Below are positions 1 to 6,315 of a stretch of DNA of 8,384 bases, piece after piece. The DNA lies in the NCBI GenBank assembly GCA_027297025.1, contig JAPUIM010000049.1:1-8384 (forward strand). Direction: 5' to 3'. A program made the position numbers and the translations under genes. The DNA is from Bacteroidota bacterium. Lineage in GTDB: Bacteria > Bacteroidota > Bacteroidia > Cytophagales > Cyclobacteriaceae. The stretch's first letter is position 1. Every line of letters starts with the position of its first letter. The notes beneath the pieces were generated by a model. The model was not told the DNA's origin and searched no databases. It saw only the letters and a list, made by a program, of their open reading frames with translations.

Positions 1-84
1 AATCTTGCGGTACGCCTTTTTTATCTCACCCTGGCTGGCAGACCGATCAACACCCAATATATCGTAATAGTCTCTTTTTGGCAT
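1..84 (-). CDS. dnaJ: DnaJ co-chaperone, N-terminal 28 residues (truncated by window edge)
   Basis: Reading down from the ATG at 84, the 28 visible codons give [17 protein letters not shown] followed by [11 protein letters not shown], which is the start of a J-domain: the [10 protein letters not shown] opening and the helix II lysine-rich KKAYRK segment are hallmarks of DnaJ. The HPD motif and everything after lie outside the window. DnaJ delivers unfolded substrates to DnaK and stimulates its ATPase through the J-domain, in the cytoplasm. The start is six bases after the grpE stop, so it is translated from the grpE mRNA. A GGAG sequence inside the last codons of grpE (96-99) lies 11 bases before the ATG and could act as a ribosome binding site. 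Because the zinc-finger region is not visible, a DnaJ-like paralogue such as CbpA cannot be strictly excluded, but the grpE linkage favours true DnaJ. Confidence 0.9.
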   Translation of the reverse strand, partial: MPKRDYYDILGVDRSASQGEIKKAYRKI

Positions 85-90
85 CTTTTT

Positions 91-687
91 CTAAGCTCCG
101 GTGACTACTTTGGCAAAACGGATCACTTTTTCACCTAAATAATATCCCTTTTGAACTACTTCAATCACTTTACCTTTTAATTTTTTTTCTGGAGCGGGAT
201 AATGGCTGATGGCCTCATGGATCTCCGTATCAAATTCCATTCCCTTTTTATGCCCCATGGCTTTTAAACCATACTGTTCCAAGGTTTTATAAAATTTCTG
301 AAAAATTAATTGGAAACCTTCTTTTAAGGCATCCATGGATTGGTCCTTTGCTTGCGATTTCTCCGCTCTTTCAAAATCATCAATAAAAGAAAGTAAAGAT
401 ACTACCAGATCCTCGTTAGCCGTTTTTACCAACTCAATCTTTTCTTTTGAGGTCCTTCGCTTATAATTCTCAAATTCTGAATAAAGCCTTAGATACTTAT
501 CTTTTGCCTCCTCCAGGTCAGCTTTCAGTTGATCCAACCGCGAGGTAAGTTTTGATTCCTTAACTCCATCGCCGAGTTCTTGTTCACCCTGGCCATCGGT
601 AGCAACTTCTTTTTCTTTTGACGAAGAAATATCCTTAACCGCACCTTTCTTTTCCCCGGTCATTTCTTTCAAATTTTCCTTTTTCAT
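91..687 (-). CDS. grpE: GrpE nucleotide exchange factor for DnaK
   Basis: A 198-residue protein of normal GrpE length. Residues 1-45 are a charged, low-complexity, probably disordered tail. Residues 46-95 form the long dimerisation coiled coil and carry the family motif YLRLYSEFENYKRR (65-78). Residues 96-145 form the helical bundle (SFIDDFERAEK at 100-110). The C-terminal beta domain that contacts the DnaK nucleotide-binding domain has FDTEIHEAI (152-160) and the ending VVQKGYYLGEKVIRFAKVVTG (177-197). GrpE releases ADP from DnaK and acts as a thermosensor in some bacteria. It is cytoplasmic. The gene directly precedes dnaJ with a six-base gap, a common Bacteroidota pair; dnaK is not in view. 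The ATG at 687 has no convincing Shine-Dalgarno, only an A-rich lead. An 83-base gap upstream contains the promoter-like element described separately. Confidence 0.97.
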   Translation of the reverse strand: MKKENLKEMTGEKKGAVKDISSSKEKEVATDGQGEQELGDGVKESKLTSRLDQLKADLEEAKDKYLRLYSEFENYKRRTSKEKIELVKTANEDLVVSLLSFIDDFERAEKSQAKDQSMDALKEGFQLIFQKFYKTLEQYGLKAMGHKKGMEFDTEIHEAISHYPAPEKKLKGKVIEVVQKGYYLGEKVIRFAKVVTGA

Positions 688-726
688 ACTTCTTCAAATA
701 ATCGTCATTCTCTGATTTCACACTAC

Positions 727-743
727 ATTCAATTTCTTTGCCA
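727..743 (-). promoter_or_regulatory. Sigma54-like -24/-12 element before grpE-dnaJ
   Basis: On the minus strand this reads TGGCA, six bases, then TTGAAT. The sigma54 consensus is TGGCAc-g-N4-TTGCW, so the -24 half and the spacing match, while the normally near-invariant C of the -12 GC is A. It ends 39 bases before the grpE ATG, which would place transcription start roughly 25-30 bases before the gene. A primary-sigma reading is weaker: a TTTATTTG stretch overlaps it with one mismatch to TAnnTTTG but has no suitably spaced -33 box. The functional assignment is inference. Confidence 0.38.
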
Positions 744-755
744 AATAAATAAATA

Positions 756-768
756 TGACAATATGGCA
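756..768 (-). promoter_or_regulatory. Imperfect palindrome TGCCA-N3-TGTCA, possible operator upstream of grpE
   Basis: The minus strand reads TGCCA TAT TGTCA, an inverted repeat with one mismatched pair, twelve bases upstream of the TGGCA half of the sigma54-like element. It sits only two bases after the obgE stop codon. Its position just upstream of the putative promoter suits an activator or repressor site for the grpE-dnaJ heat-shock pair. It does not resemble the CIRCE operator of HrcA. Its role is inferred from position and symmetry alone. Confidence 0.35.
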
Positions 769-770
769 CT

Positions 771-1766
771 TTATTCAGAACCCAGGGCATCCCAAATCTC
801 ATCTTTCAATTTATTAATGCCAGAACCAGTAATTGATGATATGAAAATTGGAGATATGCTGGGCGACATTTTTTTTAACAAATTATTTTCCCAGGCGTCA
901 TCCACCAGATCTATTTTAGAAATAGCCACTAATTTCTTTTTGTCCATTAATTCCGGATTGTACTTCTCCAACTCTTTCAACAATATGTAGTATTCTTGCT
1001 GTATGTCTTCTGAATCTGAGGGTATCATGAACAGCAGGATGGAATTTCTTTCGATATGCCTAAGAAACCTGGTACCCAATCCTTTTCCCTCTGCCGCACC
1101 CTCGATGATTCCGGGAATATCCGCCACAACGAATGATTTAAAATCGTGATATTGTACCACTCCTAAATTTGGAACCAGGGTAGTGAAGGGATAATCCGCA
1201 ATTTTAGGCTTGGCAGCGGAAATGACTGATAGCAGGGTAGATTTTCCTGCATTAGGAAATCCCACCAGACCGACATCTGCCAACAATTTGAGCTCAAAGA
1301 CCAATGACTCTTCCAGACCCTCTTCACCGGGTTGTGCGTACCTAGGGGTTTGTTTGGTAGCTGATTTGAAATGTTCATTCCCCATCCCACCTTTGCCACC
1401 TTTCAATAAGATCACTTCTTGAGAATCTTCGGTGATCTCCGCAATTGAATCTGTTGATTGAGTTCTTTTGGCTACTGTGCCCAACGGAACCTCAATGATG
1501 GAATCTTTGCCATCGGCACCGGTTTTATTATTACCTTGCCCAACTCCTCCATTACCTGCTAGTATATGTTTTTTGTATTTTAAATGTAAGAGGGTCCACA
1601 ACTGTTTATTCCCCTTCAATACAATATGGCCTCCTCTGCCTCCATCACCACCATCAGGTCCACCCTTAGGCACGTGTTTTTCTCTCCTAAAATGTACTGA
1701 TCCAGAGCCGCCATTACCTGAACGACAGTAGATGCTTACATAGTCAATAAAATTTGTTGAAGCCAC
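771..1766 (-). CDS. obgE: Obg-family GTPase (ObgE/CgtA)
   Basis: A 331-residue protein. Residues 1-158 are the glycine-rich Obg fold ([15 protein letters not shown] at 16-30, then [14 protein letters not shown]). Residues 159-331 are the G domain: G1 GFPNAGKST (169-177), G2 around TT (195-196), G3 DIPG (216-219), G4 SKID (283-286) and G5 SSITGSG (310-316). Obg GTPases associate with the 50S subunit, take part in its late assembly and respond to (p)ppGpp. The protein ends after the G domain with no OCT extension, as in other Bacteroidota. G4 has Ser in place of the usual Asn of NKxD. The start is GTG: the reading [10 protein letters not shown] matches the expected N-terminus of the family and no ATG is in frame nearby. 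It lies 37 bases downstream of adk and is probably cotranscribed with hpt and adk. Confidence 0.96.
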   Translation of the reverse strand: MASTNFIDYVSIYCRSGNGGSGSVHFRREKHVPKGGPDGGDGGRGGHIVLKGNKQLWTLLHLKYKKHILAGNGGVGQGNNKTGADGKDSIIEVPLGTVAKRTQSTDSIAEITEDSQEVILLKGGKGGMGNEHFKSATKQTPRYAQPGEEGLEESLVFELKLLADVGLVGFPNAGKSTLLSVISAAKPKIADYPFTTLVPNLGVVQYHDFKSFVVADIPGIIEGAAEGKGLGTRFLRHIERNSILLFMIPSDSEDIQQEYYILLKELEKYNPELMDKKKLVAISKIDLVDDAWENNLLKKMSPSISPIFISSITGSGINKLKDEIWDALGSE

Positions 1767-1803
1767 TTCTGGGAGCTGGAATAAATAATGGTGTAATAAA
1801 AAC

Positions 1804-2382
1804 TTAGGTAGGCAATCTATCTAAAACCTCTATGATCTTGTTAAAGATGTCATCGATACCCCCGACACCATGAATATTAAAATACTTTTGCTGATTTTGA
1901 TAATAATTGACTACTGGAAGAGTTTCATCTTTGTACACCTGGATACGGTTTTCAATTTTGGCAATATCCTGATCATCTGCTCTTCCCGAGGTTTTTCCCC
2001 TTTCAAGGATCCTATTTTTCAATTCTTGATCAGGAACTTCCAGGCTAACCATACCGCTGATAGGGGAATTATTTTTATTCATCAACTCATCCAGTGCTTC
2101 TGCTTGCTTCACGGTCCTGGGAAAGCCATCGAAAATAAATCCGTTGGTGTCTAGGGTGTCTTGCATTTTTTGATCCACCATGTCTATCACCACCTGGTCC
2201 GGCACTAAGTTTCCTTCATCCGTATATTTTTGTGCCAACTTTCCCAATGCCGTGCCCTCGCTAATATGTTTTCGAAGTAGATCTCCTGTAGATAAATGAG
2301 TCAAATGATATTTCTCAATTACTTTATCGCTTTGGGTTCCTTTTCCTGCACCAGGAGGTCCAAATAGTACAAGGTTAAGCAT
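1804..2382 (-). CDS. adk: Adenylate kinase, short-lid type
   Basis: Catalyses ATP + AMP = 2 ADP in the cytoplasm and sets adenylate energy balance. From the ATG at 2382 the protein has 192 residues. It shows the P-loop GPPGAGKGT (8-16), the AMP-site segment HLSTGDLLR (29-37), the FDGFPRT motif (84-90), and the lid arginines in [12 protein letters not shown] followed by RIQVY. The lid is the short form without a zinc-binding cysteine insertion, and the length is usual for Bacteroidota. The frame continues two codons upstream to a TTG (2388), but ATG is chosen because it gives [16 protein letters not shown], the usual family start. It follows hpt by 48 bases, which include an inverted repeat, and precedes obgE by 37 bases, suggesting one operon. 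No Shine-Dalgarno is visible. Confidence 0.97.
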   Translation of the reverse strand: MLNLVLFGPPGAGKGTQSDKVIEKYHLTHLSTGDLLRKHISEGTALGKLAQKYTDEGNLVPDQVVIDMVDQKMQDTLDTNGFIFDGFPRTVKQAEALDELMNKNNSPISGMVSLEVPDQELKNRILERGKTSGRADDQDIAKIENRIQVYKDETLPVVNYYQNQQKYFNIHGVGGIDDIFNKIIEVLDRLPT

Positions 2383-2412
2383 GATCAATTTATATTGTGG
2401 GCGTCATATTAT

Positions 2413-2433
2413 TAGTACACATTAAGTGTACTA
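2413..2433. repeat. Perfect 8-bp inverted repeat with 5-base loop at the hpt-adk junction
   Basis: TAGTACAC and GTGTACTA flank five bases (ATTAA on the plus strand). The last three positions on the plus-strand side are the hpt stop codon. No T-tract follows on the minus strand, so it is not a canonical intrinsic terminator. It could be an mRNA hairpin that tunes hpt/adk expression or protects the 3' end of hpt message, or a DNA-binding site. Symmetry is directly seen; role unknown. Confidence 0.6.
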
Positions 2434-2958
2434 GTCTTTAATTTGGTAAATGTCCTTAAGGTTGCGACCATAGCCATCATAATCCAAACCGTAACCGACT
2501 ACAAATTCATTTGGGATCTCAAAACCAACATATTTTAATGGGAGCTCTTTTTTAAGTGCGTTCGGTTTAAATAGAACTGTAACAATTTCCAATGTTTGCG
2601 GCTCACCTGATTTAATCTCATCCATAATCTCCGCAATAGTAAAGCCGGTATCCACTATATCTTCGATAACTATTATGTGTCGTCCTTTAATTGTTTCTTC
2701 CAGACCAAGAATCTTTTTCATCTTACCGGTTGAATCAGTCTTATCATATGATTTTACCCTTATGAATGAAATTTCTGAGGGAATGTCAACTTCTTTCATT
2801 AAGTCCGAGGCAAACATAAAAGCGCCATTTAGGATACCAATAAATAAGGGGTTCTTGTCTTTATAGTCTTCATTAATGCGGGACGCAAGTTTCTTCACTT
2901 TCTTTTGAATAGCTTTTTTCTTAATGAATTTTTTGAATTCCTTGTCTTTAACTCTCAT
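2431..2958 (-). CDS. hpt: Hypoxanthine(-guanine) phosphoribosyltransferase
   Basis: Transfers the phosphoribosyl group of PRPP to hypoxanthine and/or guanine to make IMP or GMP (purine salvage, cytoplasm). From the ATG at 2958 the product has 175 residues beginning MRVKDKEFKKFI, the usual length for bacterial HPRT. Motifs in order: IGILNGAFMFASDL (the LxGA/PPi loop), FIRVKSYDKT (the flexible SY loop), VIEDIVDTGFTI (the PRPP-binding EDIVDTGxT signature), LFKPNAL with the purine-stacking/lysine region, and the C-terminal VGYGLDYDGYGRNL. The frame stays open to a TTG at 3000, but that extension lies inside a hairpin and is not family-like. It is the first gene of the hpt-adk-obgE cluster. Base specificity (hypoxanthine versus guanine) cannot be read from sequence alone. 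Confidence 0.95.
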   Translation of the reverse strand: MRVKDKEFKKFIKKKAIQKKVKKLASRINEDYKDKNPLFIGILNGAFMFASDLMKEVDIPSEISFIRVKSYDKTDSTGKMKKILGLEETIKGRHIIVIEDIVDTGFTIAEIMDEIKSGEPQTLEIVTVLFKPNALKKELPLKYVGFEIPNEFVVGYGLDYDGYGRNLKDIYQIKD

Positions 2959-2971
2959 GTTGATTTCTGCC

Positions 2972-3004
2972 AATAAAAATGCCCTTAGTAGGTCTACCAA
3001 GGGC
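2972..3004 (-). terminator. Terminator-like hairpin plus T-tract in the hpt leader
   Basis: On the minus strand GCCCTT-G-GTAG pairs with CTAC-T-AAGGGC, an 11-position stem with one G-U pair around a minimal loop (more realistically ten pairs with a GACC tetraloop), followed directly by ATTTTTATT. This is the form of a rho-independent terminator reading leftward, about 65 bases after the peptidase stop codon. It ends about 14 bases before the hpt ATG, so it could instead be a leader structure controlling hpt. The plus-strand side lacks a T-tract, so it works in one direction only. Confidence 0.6.
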
Positions 3005-3012
3005 GAGTAAAA

Positions 3013-3029
3013 TTAGAAATTAATTCTAA
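3013..3029. repeat. Inverted repeat TTAGAA-N5-TTCTAA upstream of hpt
   Basis: Six-base perfect arms around a five-base AT centre in the peptidase-hpt gap. On the minus strand its downstream arm overlaps TAATTTTA (3008-3015), which differs at one position from the Bacteroidota -7 box TAnnTTTG. No well-spaced -33 TTTG is seen. It could be an operator over a weak hpt promoter, or a chance palindrome in AT-rich DNA. Confidence 0.35.
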
Positions 3030-3068
3030 GTTTGCGACTATTTAATAGGAAGTTTTCGGTTAAATCGA

Positions 3069-3980
3069 TTATAATTCTTTCATTAAGATCTGATATAGCG
3101 ATAACATTGATTGAATATCCTTTTTATGGACCATTTCATTAGGGGCATGTACATTTTCTTCGGGGGCTCCGACGAAACACCAGTCAATGGGATAGGGAGA
3201 CCTTTGCAACTCTAATCCATCACTTCCACCGGATCCTTCCACTTCCAATTGATAAGGTATATGATGGTCCTGAGCTATTTTTATGATCTTGTCCACATAT
3301 GCTTTCCGGGGAATGCCCCTATCCCTTAGCGAAATCACCACTCCTTTACCATGCCGGATCCCCTCGGTGATCCAAGTAATATCACATATAAGGCTCTGAA
3401 CGATCCCGAAATTTTTATACATATATTTTATGAGATAAGGAACTGAACCACCTCCATGTTCCTCCCAACAGGTAAAGGCAATAATTCCTTGATCCAGGGT
3501 TTCACAAAGTTTCAATATTATATACACCCCCAGGCGATTGTCTAAATAACAAGACTGTACGAAATCCTTGGTTTCTTTAAATTTACTGTCAAAAACCAGC
3601 GAGGTGCCCCTTTCTATAGATCTTCCAAATTCATAAAACAGATGATAATTTTTATCCAATTGCAGTTTGCACTTAATAGGGCCCAAGCTATCCTCTCCTA
3701 AAAGTACATAGCCGTTTTTTACTTCGGGCTGGCCTATTGCCACCAATTGGTTTTGATATCGCACTGTGAATCCAGTGCTATCCATGTGTACAAATATGGC
3801 TATTTTCGGATCACCGAACTTTAGCATCAAGCAATCCTGGATTTCCTTTCCATGAATTACCTCAGGTTCATTTTTCCAGGATTTTCCATGTTTTTCAACA
3901 TAGGTCAGGAGGTATTCTTTCATAGGCTGTTCTTGTCCGGAAGGAGCGTGAACACCGCACAATTCCTTAAGTAGTTGCAT
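3069..3980 (-). CDS. M42-type zinc/cobalt aminopeptidase (M20/M42 metallo-hydrolase family)
   Basis: A 303-residue predicted co-catalytic metallo-aminopeptidase, cytoplasmic, with no signal peptide. From the ATG at 3980 it starts MQLLKELCGVHAPSG, a typical M42/M20 opening. All expected metal and catalytic residues are visible: H65 and D67 (FVHMDSTGF), bridging D147 (YLDNRLG), catalytic E173 and metal E174 (CWEEHGGG), D200 (LICDITW) and H278 (HAPNEMV). GGSDG (251-255) matches the family GGTDA-like loop. Such enzymes trim peptides to free amino acids and are often oligomeric shells; the exact substrate is unknown. An upstream TTG at 4037 in the same frame is rejected because the added 19 residues are hydrophobic and unlike the family. 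The hairpin at 2972-3004 probably ends its transcript. The divergent upp gene begins 165 bases away. Confidence 0.85.
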   Translation of the reverse strand: MQLLKELCGVHAPSGQEQPMKEYLLTYVEKHGKSWKNEPEVIHGKEIQDCLMLKFGDPKIAIFVHMDSTGFTVRYQNQLVAIGQPEVKNGYVLLGEDSLGPIKCKLQLDKNYHLFYEFGRSIERGTSLVFDSKFKETKDFVQSCYLDNRLGVYIILKLCETLDQGIIAFTCWEEHGGGSVPYLIKYMYKNFGIVQSLICDITWITEGIRHGKGVVISLRDRGIPRKAYVDKIIKIAQDHHIPYQLEVEGSGGSDGLELQRSPYPIDWCFVGAPEENVHAPNEMVHKKDIQSMLSLYQILMKEL

Positions 3981-4145
3981 AAGAATAGAATATATTATAT
4001 AATTTATTACCCATTTTATCAGGTCAATCACTATCAAAAATTATTAAGATTATAATTATTTTAAGAAAATTAAAATTATATTTAATATTCACCAGCTGTA
4101 TTGGATGGAGGCATTTTAATTTTAGTTAAACAGCTTCTTAATCCC
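3981..4145. promoter_or_regulatory. AT-rich divergent intergenic region between peptidase and upp
   Basis: This 165-base gap separates two divergently read genes and must hold start signals for both. It is strongly AT-rich between 3981 and 4090. Candidate boxes near TAnnTTTG occur on both strands (TAATTTTTG on the minus strand near 4038-4046; TAATTTTA on the plus strand at 4117-4124), but neither has a convincing partner at the right spacing, so no single promoter is called. TATAATT (4051-4057) and AATTATA (4074-4080) form a weak palindrome that may be chance. No gene or RNA is recognised here. Confidence 0.4.
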
Positions 4146-4796
4146 ATGATATTTGAACTTAGCAAAGTTGACTCCATTGCCAACCATTTTTTAGCTGAAC
4201 TCAGAGACACTGAGATTCAAAAAGACAGTATGAGGTTTAGGAGAAACCTGGAAAGAGTGGGGGAATTGCTGGCTTATGAGTTATCAAAATCCTTGGATTA
4301 TACCGAAAAGCTTATCCAAACTCCACTAGGTAAAGCCCCTGTTAAATTGATAGAAAATAATTTGGTATTGATCACTATATTGAGAGCAGGTATCCCGTTT
4401 TTCCAGGGGTTTTTAAATATATTCGATCAAGCTGAAAGTGGCTTTGTTGGGGCTTTTAGAAAATCAGAAGATGTAATAGACGGGGTAGAGATAGAAATGG
4501 GATATGTCACCTCACCAAGTTTAGAAAATAAATCTTTGTTAATCATTGATCCCATGCTAGCTACTGGAAAGTCATTAATAAAAACTGTAAACGGACTGAA
4601 AGATAGAGGAACACCTTCTTGCATCCATGTGGTTTCGGCCATTGCGTCCCGGGCAGGAATTGAATTTGTGAAAAAAAATCTTTCACTTGATTTTAACCTG
4701 TGGACCGGAGTAATAGATGAACATTTAAATGAAAACTTTTACATCGTGCCCGGTTTGGGGGATGCGGGAGATCTATCTTATGGACCAAAACTTTGA
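4146..4796 (+). CDS. upp: Uracil phosphoribosyltransferase
   Basis: Makes UMP from uracil and PRPP (pyrimidine salvage, cytoplasm). From the ATG at 4146 the protein has 216 residues starting MIFELSKVDSIANHFLAELRD, a normal family N-terminus and length. MRFRRNLERVGELLAYE (29-45) and VLITILRAGIPFFQG (74-88) are conserved UPRT segments. The PRPP-binding signature is LLIIDPMLATGKS (131-143), and the uracil-binding hallmark YIVPGLGDAGDLSYG (199-213) sits at the C-terminus. An in-frame TTG at 4101 would add 15 non-conserved residues and is not preferred. The stop is 15 bases before the next gene, pointing to cotranscription with the antiporter and the small membrane protein. UPRTs of this group are often allosterically affected by GTP, but no such site can be read here. 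Confidence 0.95.
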   Translation: MIFELSKVDSIANHFLAELRDTEIQKDSMRFRRNLERVGELLAYELSKSLDYTEKLIQTPLGKAPVKLIENNLVLITILRAGIPFFQGFLNIFDQAESGFVGAFRKSEDVIDGVEIEMGYVTSPSLENKSLLIIDPMLATGKSLIKTVNGLKDRGTPSCIHVVSAIASRAGIEFVKKNLSLDFNLWTGVIDEHLNENFYIVPGLGDAGDLSYGPKL

Positions 4797-4811
4797 TTTT
4801 TCCAGGAATCC

Positions 4812-5771
4812 ATGTACTTAGAAATTGCACTACTACTTAGTGGACTGTTTATTCTCATTTTAGGTGGAGACTTTTTAGTGAGAGGAGCTTCCAGTATTGC
4901 TCTTGGCCTCAGAATATCCCCTATGGTAGTGGGACTCACTATTGTAGCTTTTGGCACATCTACACCGGAGTTATTAATTAGTATCAAAGCGGCCCTTTCC
5001 GGCAGCCCTGATTTAACCATGGGAAATGTGGTAGGATCCAATATCTGCAACCTGGCTTTGGTACTTGGAGTTACCGCTCTGATATCCCCAATTTATGTTG
5101 CAAGTGATAGTGTGAAAATCGACTGGCCAGTGACCATGGCGAGTTCAATATTATTGTTTTTGATAGCCAGAGAGGGGTTTATTAATATGTATGAAGGTGT
5201 AATATTCATTTTCTTGTTAATTCTATACCTGATTTTTTTAATAGTCAAATCCAGGAAGGAGAATCAACGTATGGAAGAATTGGAGTCTCTGGCCAGTGAA
5301 TCCCCCGGGCATAAAACAGATTTTAAAGCCTTATCCAAGGATATTGGTTTTATGATTTTGGGGTGTATAGGATTATACTTTGGAGCAGAGTGGTTTGTTG
5401 GTGGGGCAAAAACAATAGCCTTGAACCTGGGTGTAAGTGAGAGAGTGATTGGTATAACTGTCCTGGCCTTGGGCACTAGCCTTCCTGAATTGACTACGGC
5501 CATTATCGCATCCTTGAAAAAACAAACAGACCTGGCTTTAGGAAACTTATTGGGTTCTAATATCTTTAATATACTATCGATACTAGGTATAACCAGCATT
5601 ATCACAGAAATTCAAGTAAATGATTTGATTGTCAACGAAGATATGATCTGGATGATGGGAATTACTTTACTGATATTACCTTTTATGGTTACGGGAAGAC
5701 ACCTACAAAGGTGGGAGGGCGCTGTTTTAGTGGTGATCTATTTATATTATACTATTAATGTAATAATTTAG
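4812..5771 (+). CDS. CaCA-superfamily sodium/calcium antiporter (YrbG-like)
   Basis: An inner-membrane cation antiporter of 319 residues with about ten hydrophobic helices in two inverted halves. The alpha-1 repeat spans about 41-86 (VAFGTSTPELLISI with GTSTPE at 48-53, then GNVVGSNICN at 71-80) and the alpha-2 repeat about 214-259 (ALGTSLPELTTAI with GTSLPE at 221-226, then GNLLGSNIFN at 244-253). The paired Glu residues in these repeats bind the transported cation in the family. The halves are joined by a charged cytoplasmic loop (about 146-178). It is probably Ca2+/Na+(or H+) exchange, but ion specificity cannot be read. The ATG is preceded by AGGA four bases upstream, one of few Shine-Dalgarno-like sites in the window. 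It lies in a close-packed run after upp. Confidence 0.93.
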   Translation: MYLEIALLLSGLFILILGGDFLVRGASSIALGLRISPMVVGLTIVAFGTSTPELLISIKAALSGSPDLTMGNVVGSNICNLALVLGVTALISPIYVASDSVKIDWPVTMASSILLFLIAREGFINMYEGVIFIFLLILYLIFLIVKSRKENQRMEELESLASESPGHKTDFKALSKDIGFMILGCIGLYFGAEWFVGGAKTIALNLGVSERVIGITVLALGTSLPELTTAIIASLKKQTDLALGNLLGSNIFNILSILGITSIITEIQVNDLIVNEDMIWMMGITLLILPFMVTGRHLQRWEGAVLVVIYLYYTINVII

Positions 5772-5778
5772 TGGGCGT

Positions 5779-6216
5779 ATGATAGAGGAGTTGGCAAAAT
5801 ATTTTTCTGTTTACTTTTTCAGTCTTTTCAAATTCATTGCTGGACCAACATTAGGCATTGCCACGGGGTTGTCAATGGTGGAAACCGCAGTATTGACTAT
5901 ATTGGGTATGATGACCAGTGTGGTTTTGCTTACACTGGCTGGTGAAAAACTGAGACCTTGGATTCTCAAGAAATTTAAGGTCTCTGACAAAAAATTTACC
6001 AAAGGAAACCGAAGGTTTGTAAAAATTTGGAAAAAATACGGAGTTTTTGGAGTTTCATTTTTAACCCCGTTGATATTTACCCCAATTGGTGGAACGCTTT
6101 TGGTCACGGCAGTTGGAGGTTCTCGCTCCAAAATCCTGACCTATATGTTAATTAGTGCGGTATTCTGGTCATTTGTAATATCCATTTTCATTTATCAGTT
6201 TAGAGATCTGATATAG
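5779..6216 (+). CDS. Small multi-pass membrane protein of unknown function
   Basis: I do not recognise this 145-residue protein with confidence. It has about four hydrophobic segments (roughly 8-31, 33-55, 89-113 and 118-141) and a strongly basic cytoplasmic-looking loop (58-88, rich in Lys and Arg). There is no signal peptide and no cysteine. The pattern KKYGVFGVSFLTPLIFTPIGGTLL (85-108), with a glycine/proline re-entrant-like turn, faintly recalls the small-multidrug-export and DedA/SNARE-associated membrane families, but this is a low-confidence resemblance. The ATG is seven bases after the antiporter stop, so the two are almost surely cotranscribed, and a partner or accessory role in ion transport or membrane homeostasis is possible. 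That role is inference from position only. Confidence 0.85.
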   Translation: MIEELAKYFSVYFFSLFKFIAGPTLGIATGLSMVETAVLTILGMMTSVVLLTLAGEKLRPWILKKFKVSDKKFTKGNRRFVKIWKKYGVFGVSFLTPLIFTPIGGTLLVTAVGGSRSKILTYMLISAVFWSFVISIFIYQFRDLI

Positions 6217-6303
6217 CTACCCTCAAAAATTTTTTAAAACCGAATAGCACCAAATCCGTTTTTTTACATTTTCTTAAGTTTACGGTTAAAGTACATTTAG
6301 ACT

Positions 6304-6311
6304 TATCTTTG
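6304..6311 (+). promoter_or_regulatory. TAnnTTTG -7 box immediately before hemE
   Basis: TATCTTTG matches the Bacteroidota primary-sigma -7 consensus TAnnTTTG exactly. A TTTA at 6279-6282 lies 21 bases upstream and could serve as a degenerate -33 TTTG. The box ends five bases before the hemE ATG at 6316, so a transcript from it would have almost no leader. The rest of the 99-base gap (6217-6303) is AT-rich; a T7 run at 6259-6265 follows a poor mismatched stem and is too weak to call a terminator. Confidence 0.4.
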
Positions 6312-6315
6312 CTGG

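Noticed and set aside
688..770. CIRCE operator (HrcA) before grpE
   Set aside because: No TTAGCACTC-N9-GAGTGCTAA-like sequence is present; the palindrome there is a different one.
1468..1731. Long proline-rich open frame on the plus strand opposite obgE
   Set aside because: It is the antisense of the glycine-rich Obg domain, whose GGN codons read as proline on the other strand. obgE itself is unmistakable.
2959..3000. Extended hpt start at a TTG (3000)
   Set aside because: It would start inside the hairpin and add non-conserved residues; the ATG at 2958 fits family length.
3981..4037. Extended N-terminus for the peptidase from a TTG at 4037
   Set aside because: The added 19 residues are hydrophobic, AT-driven and unlike the family; the ATG at 3980 gives the expected MQLLKELCGVHAPSG start.
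4051..4080. TATAATT...AATTATA inverted repeat in the divergent gap
   Set aside because: The segment is nearly pure A/T, so palindromes of this length are expected by chance.
4101..4145. Extended upp start at a TTG (4101)
   Set aside because: UPRT homology begins at the ATG at 4146; the upstream 15 residues have no family likeness.
4536..4575. Lys in the upp PRPP loop (ATGKS) as an odd substitution
   Set aside because: The position is variable in UPRT (often Gly, Gln or Lys), and the acidic and ATG core of the motif is intact.
6238..6265. Possible terminator after the small membrane protein
   Set aside because: The stem before the T7 run is short, mismatched and AT-rich; not enough to call.
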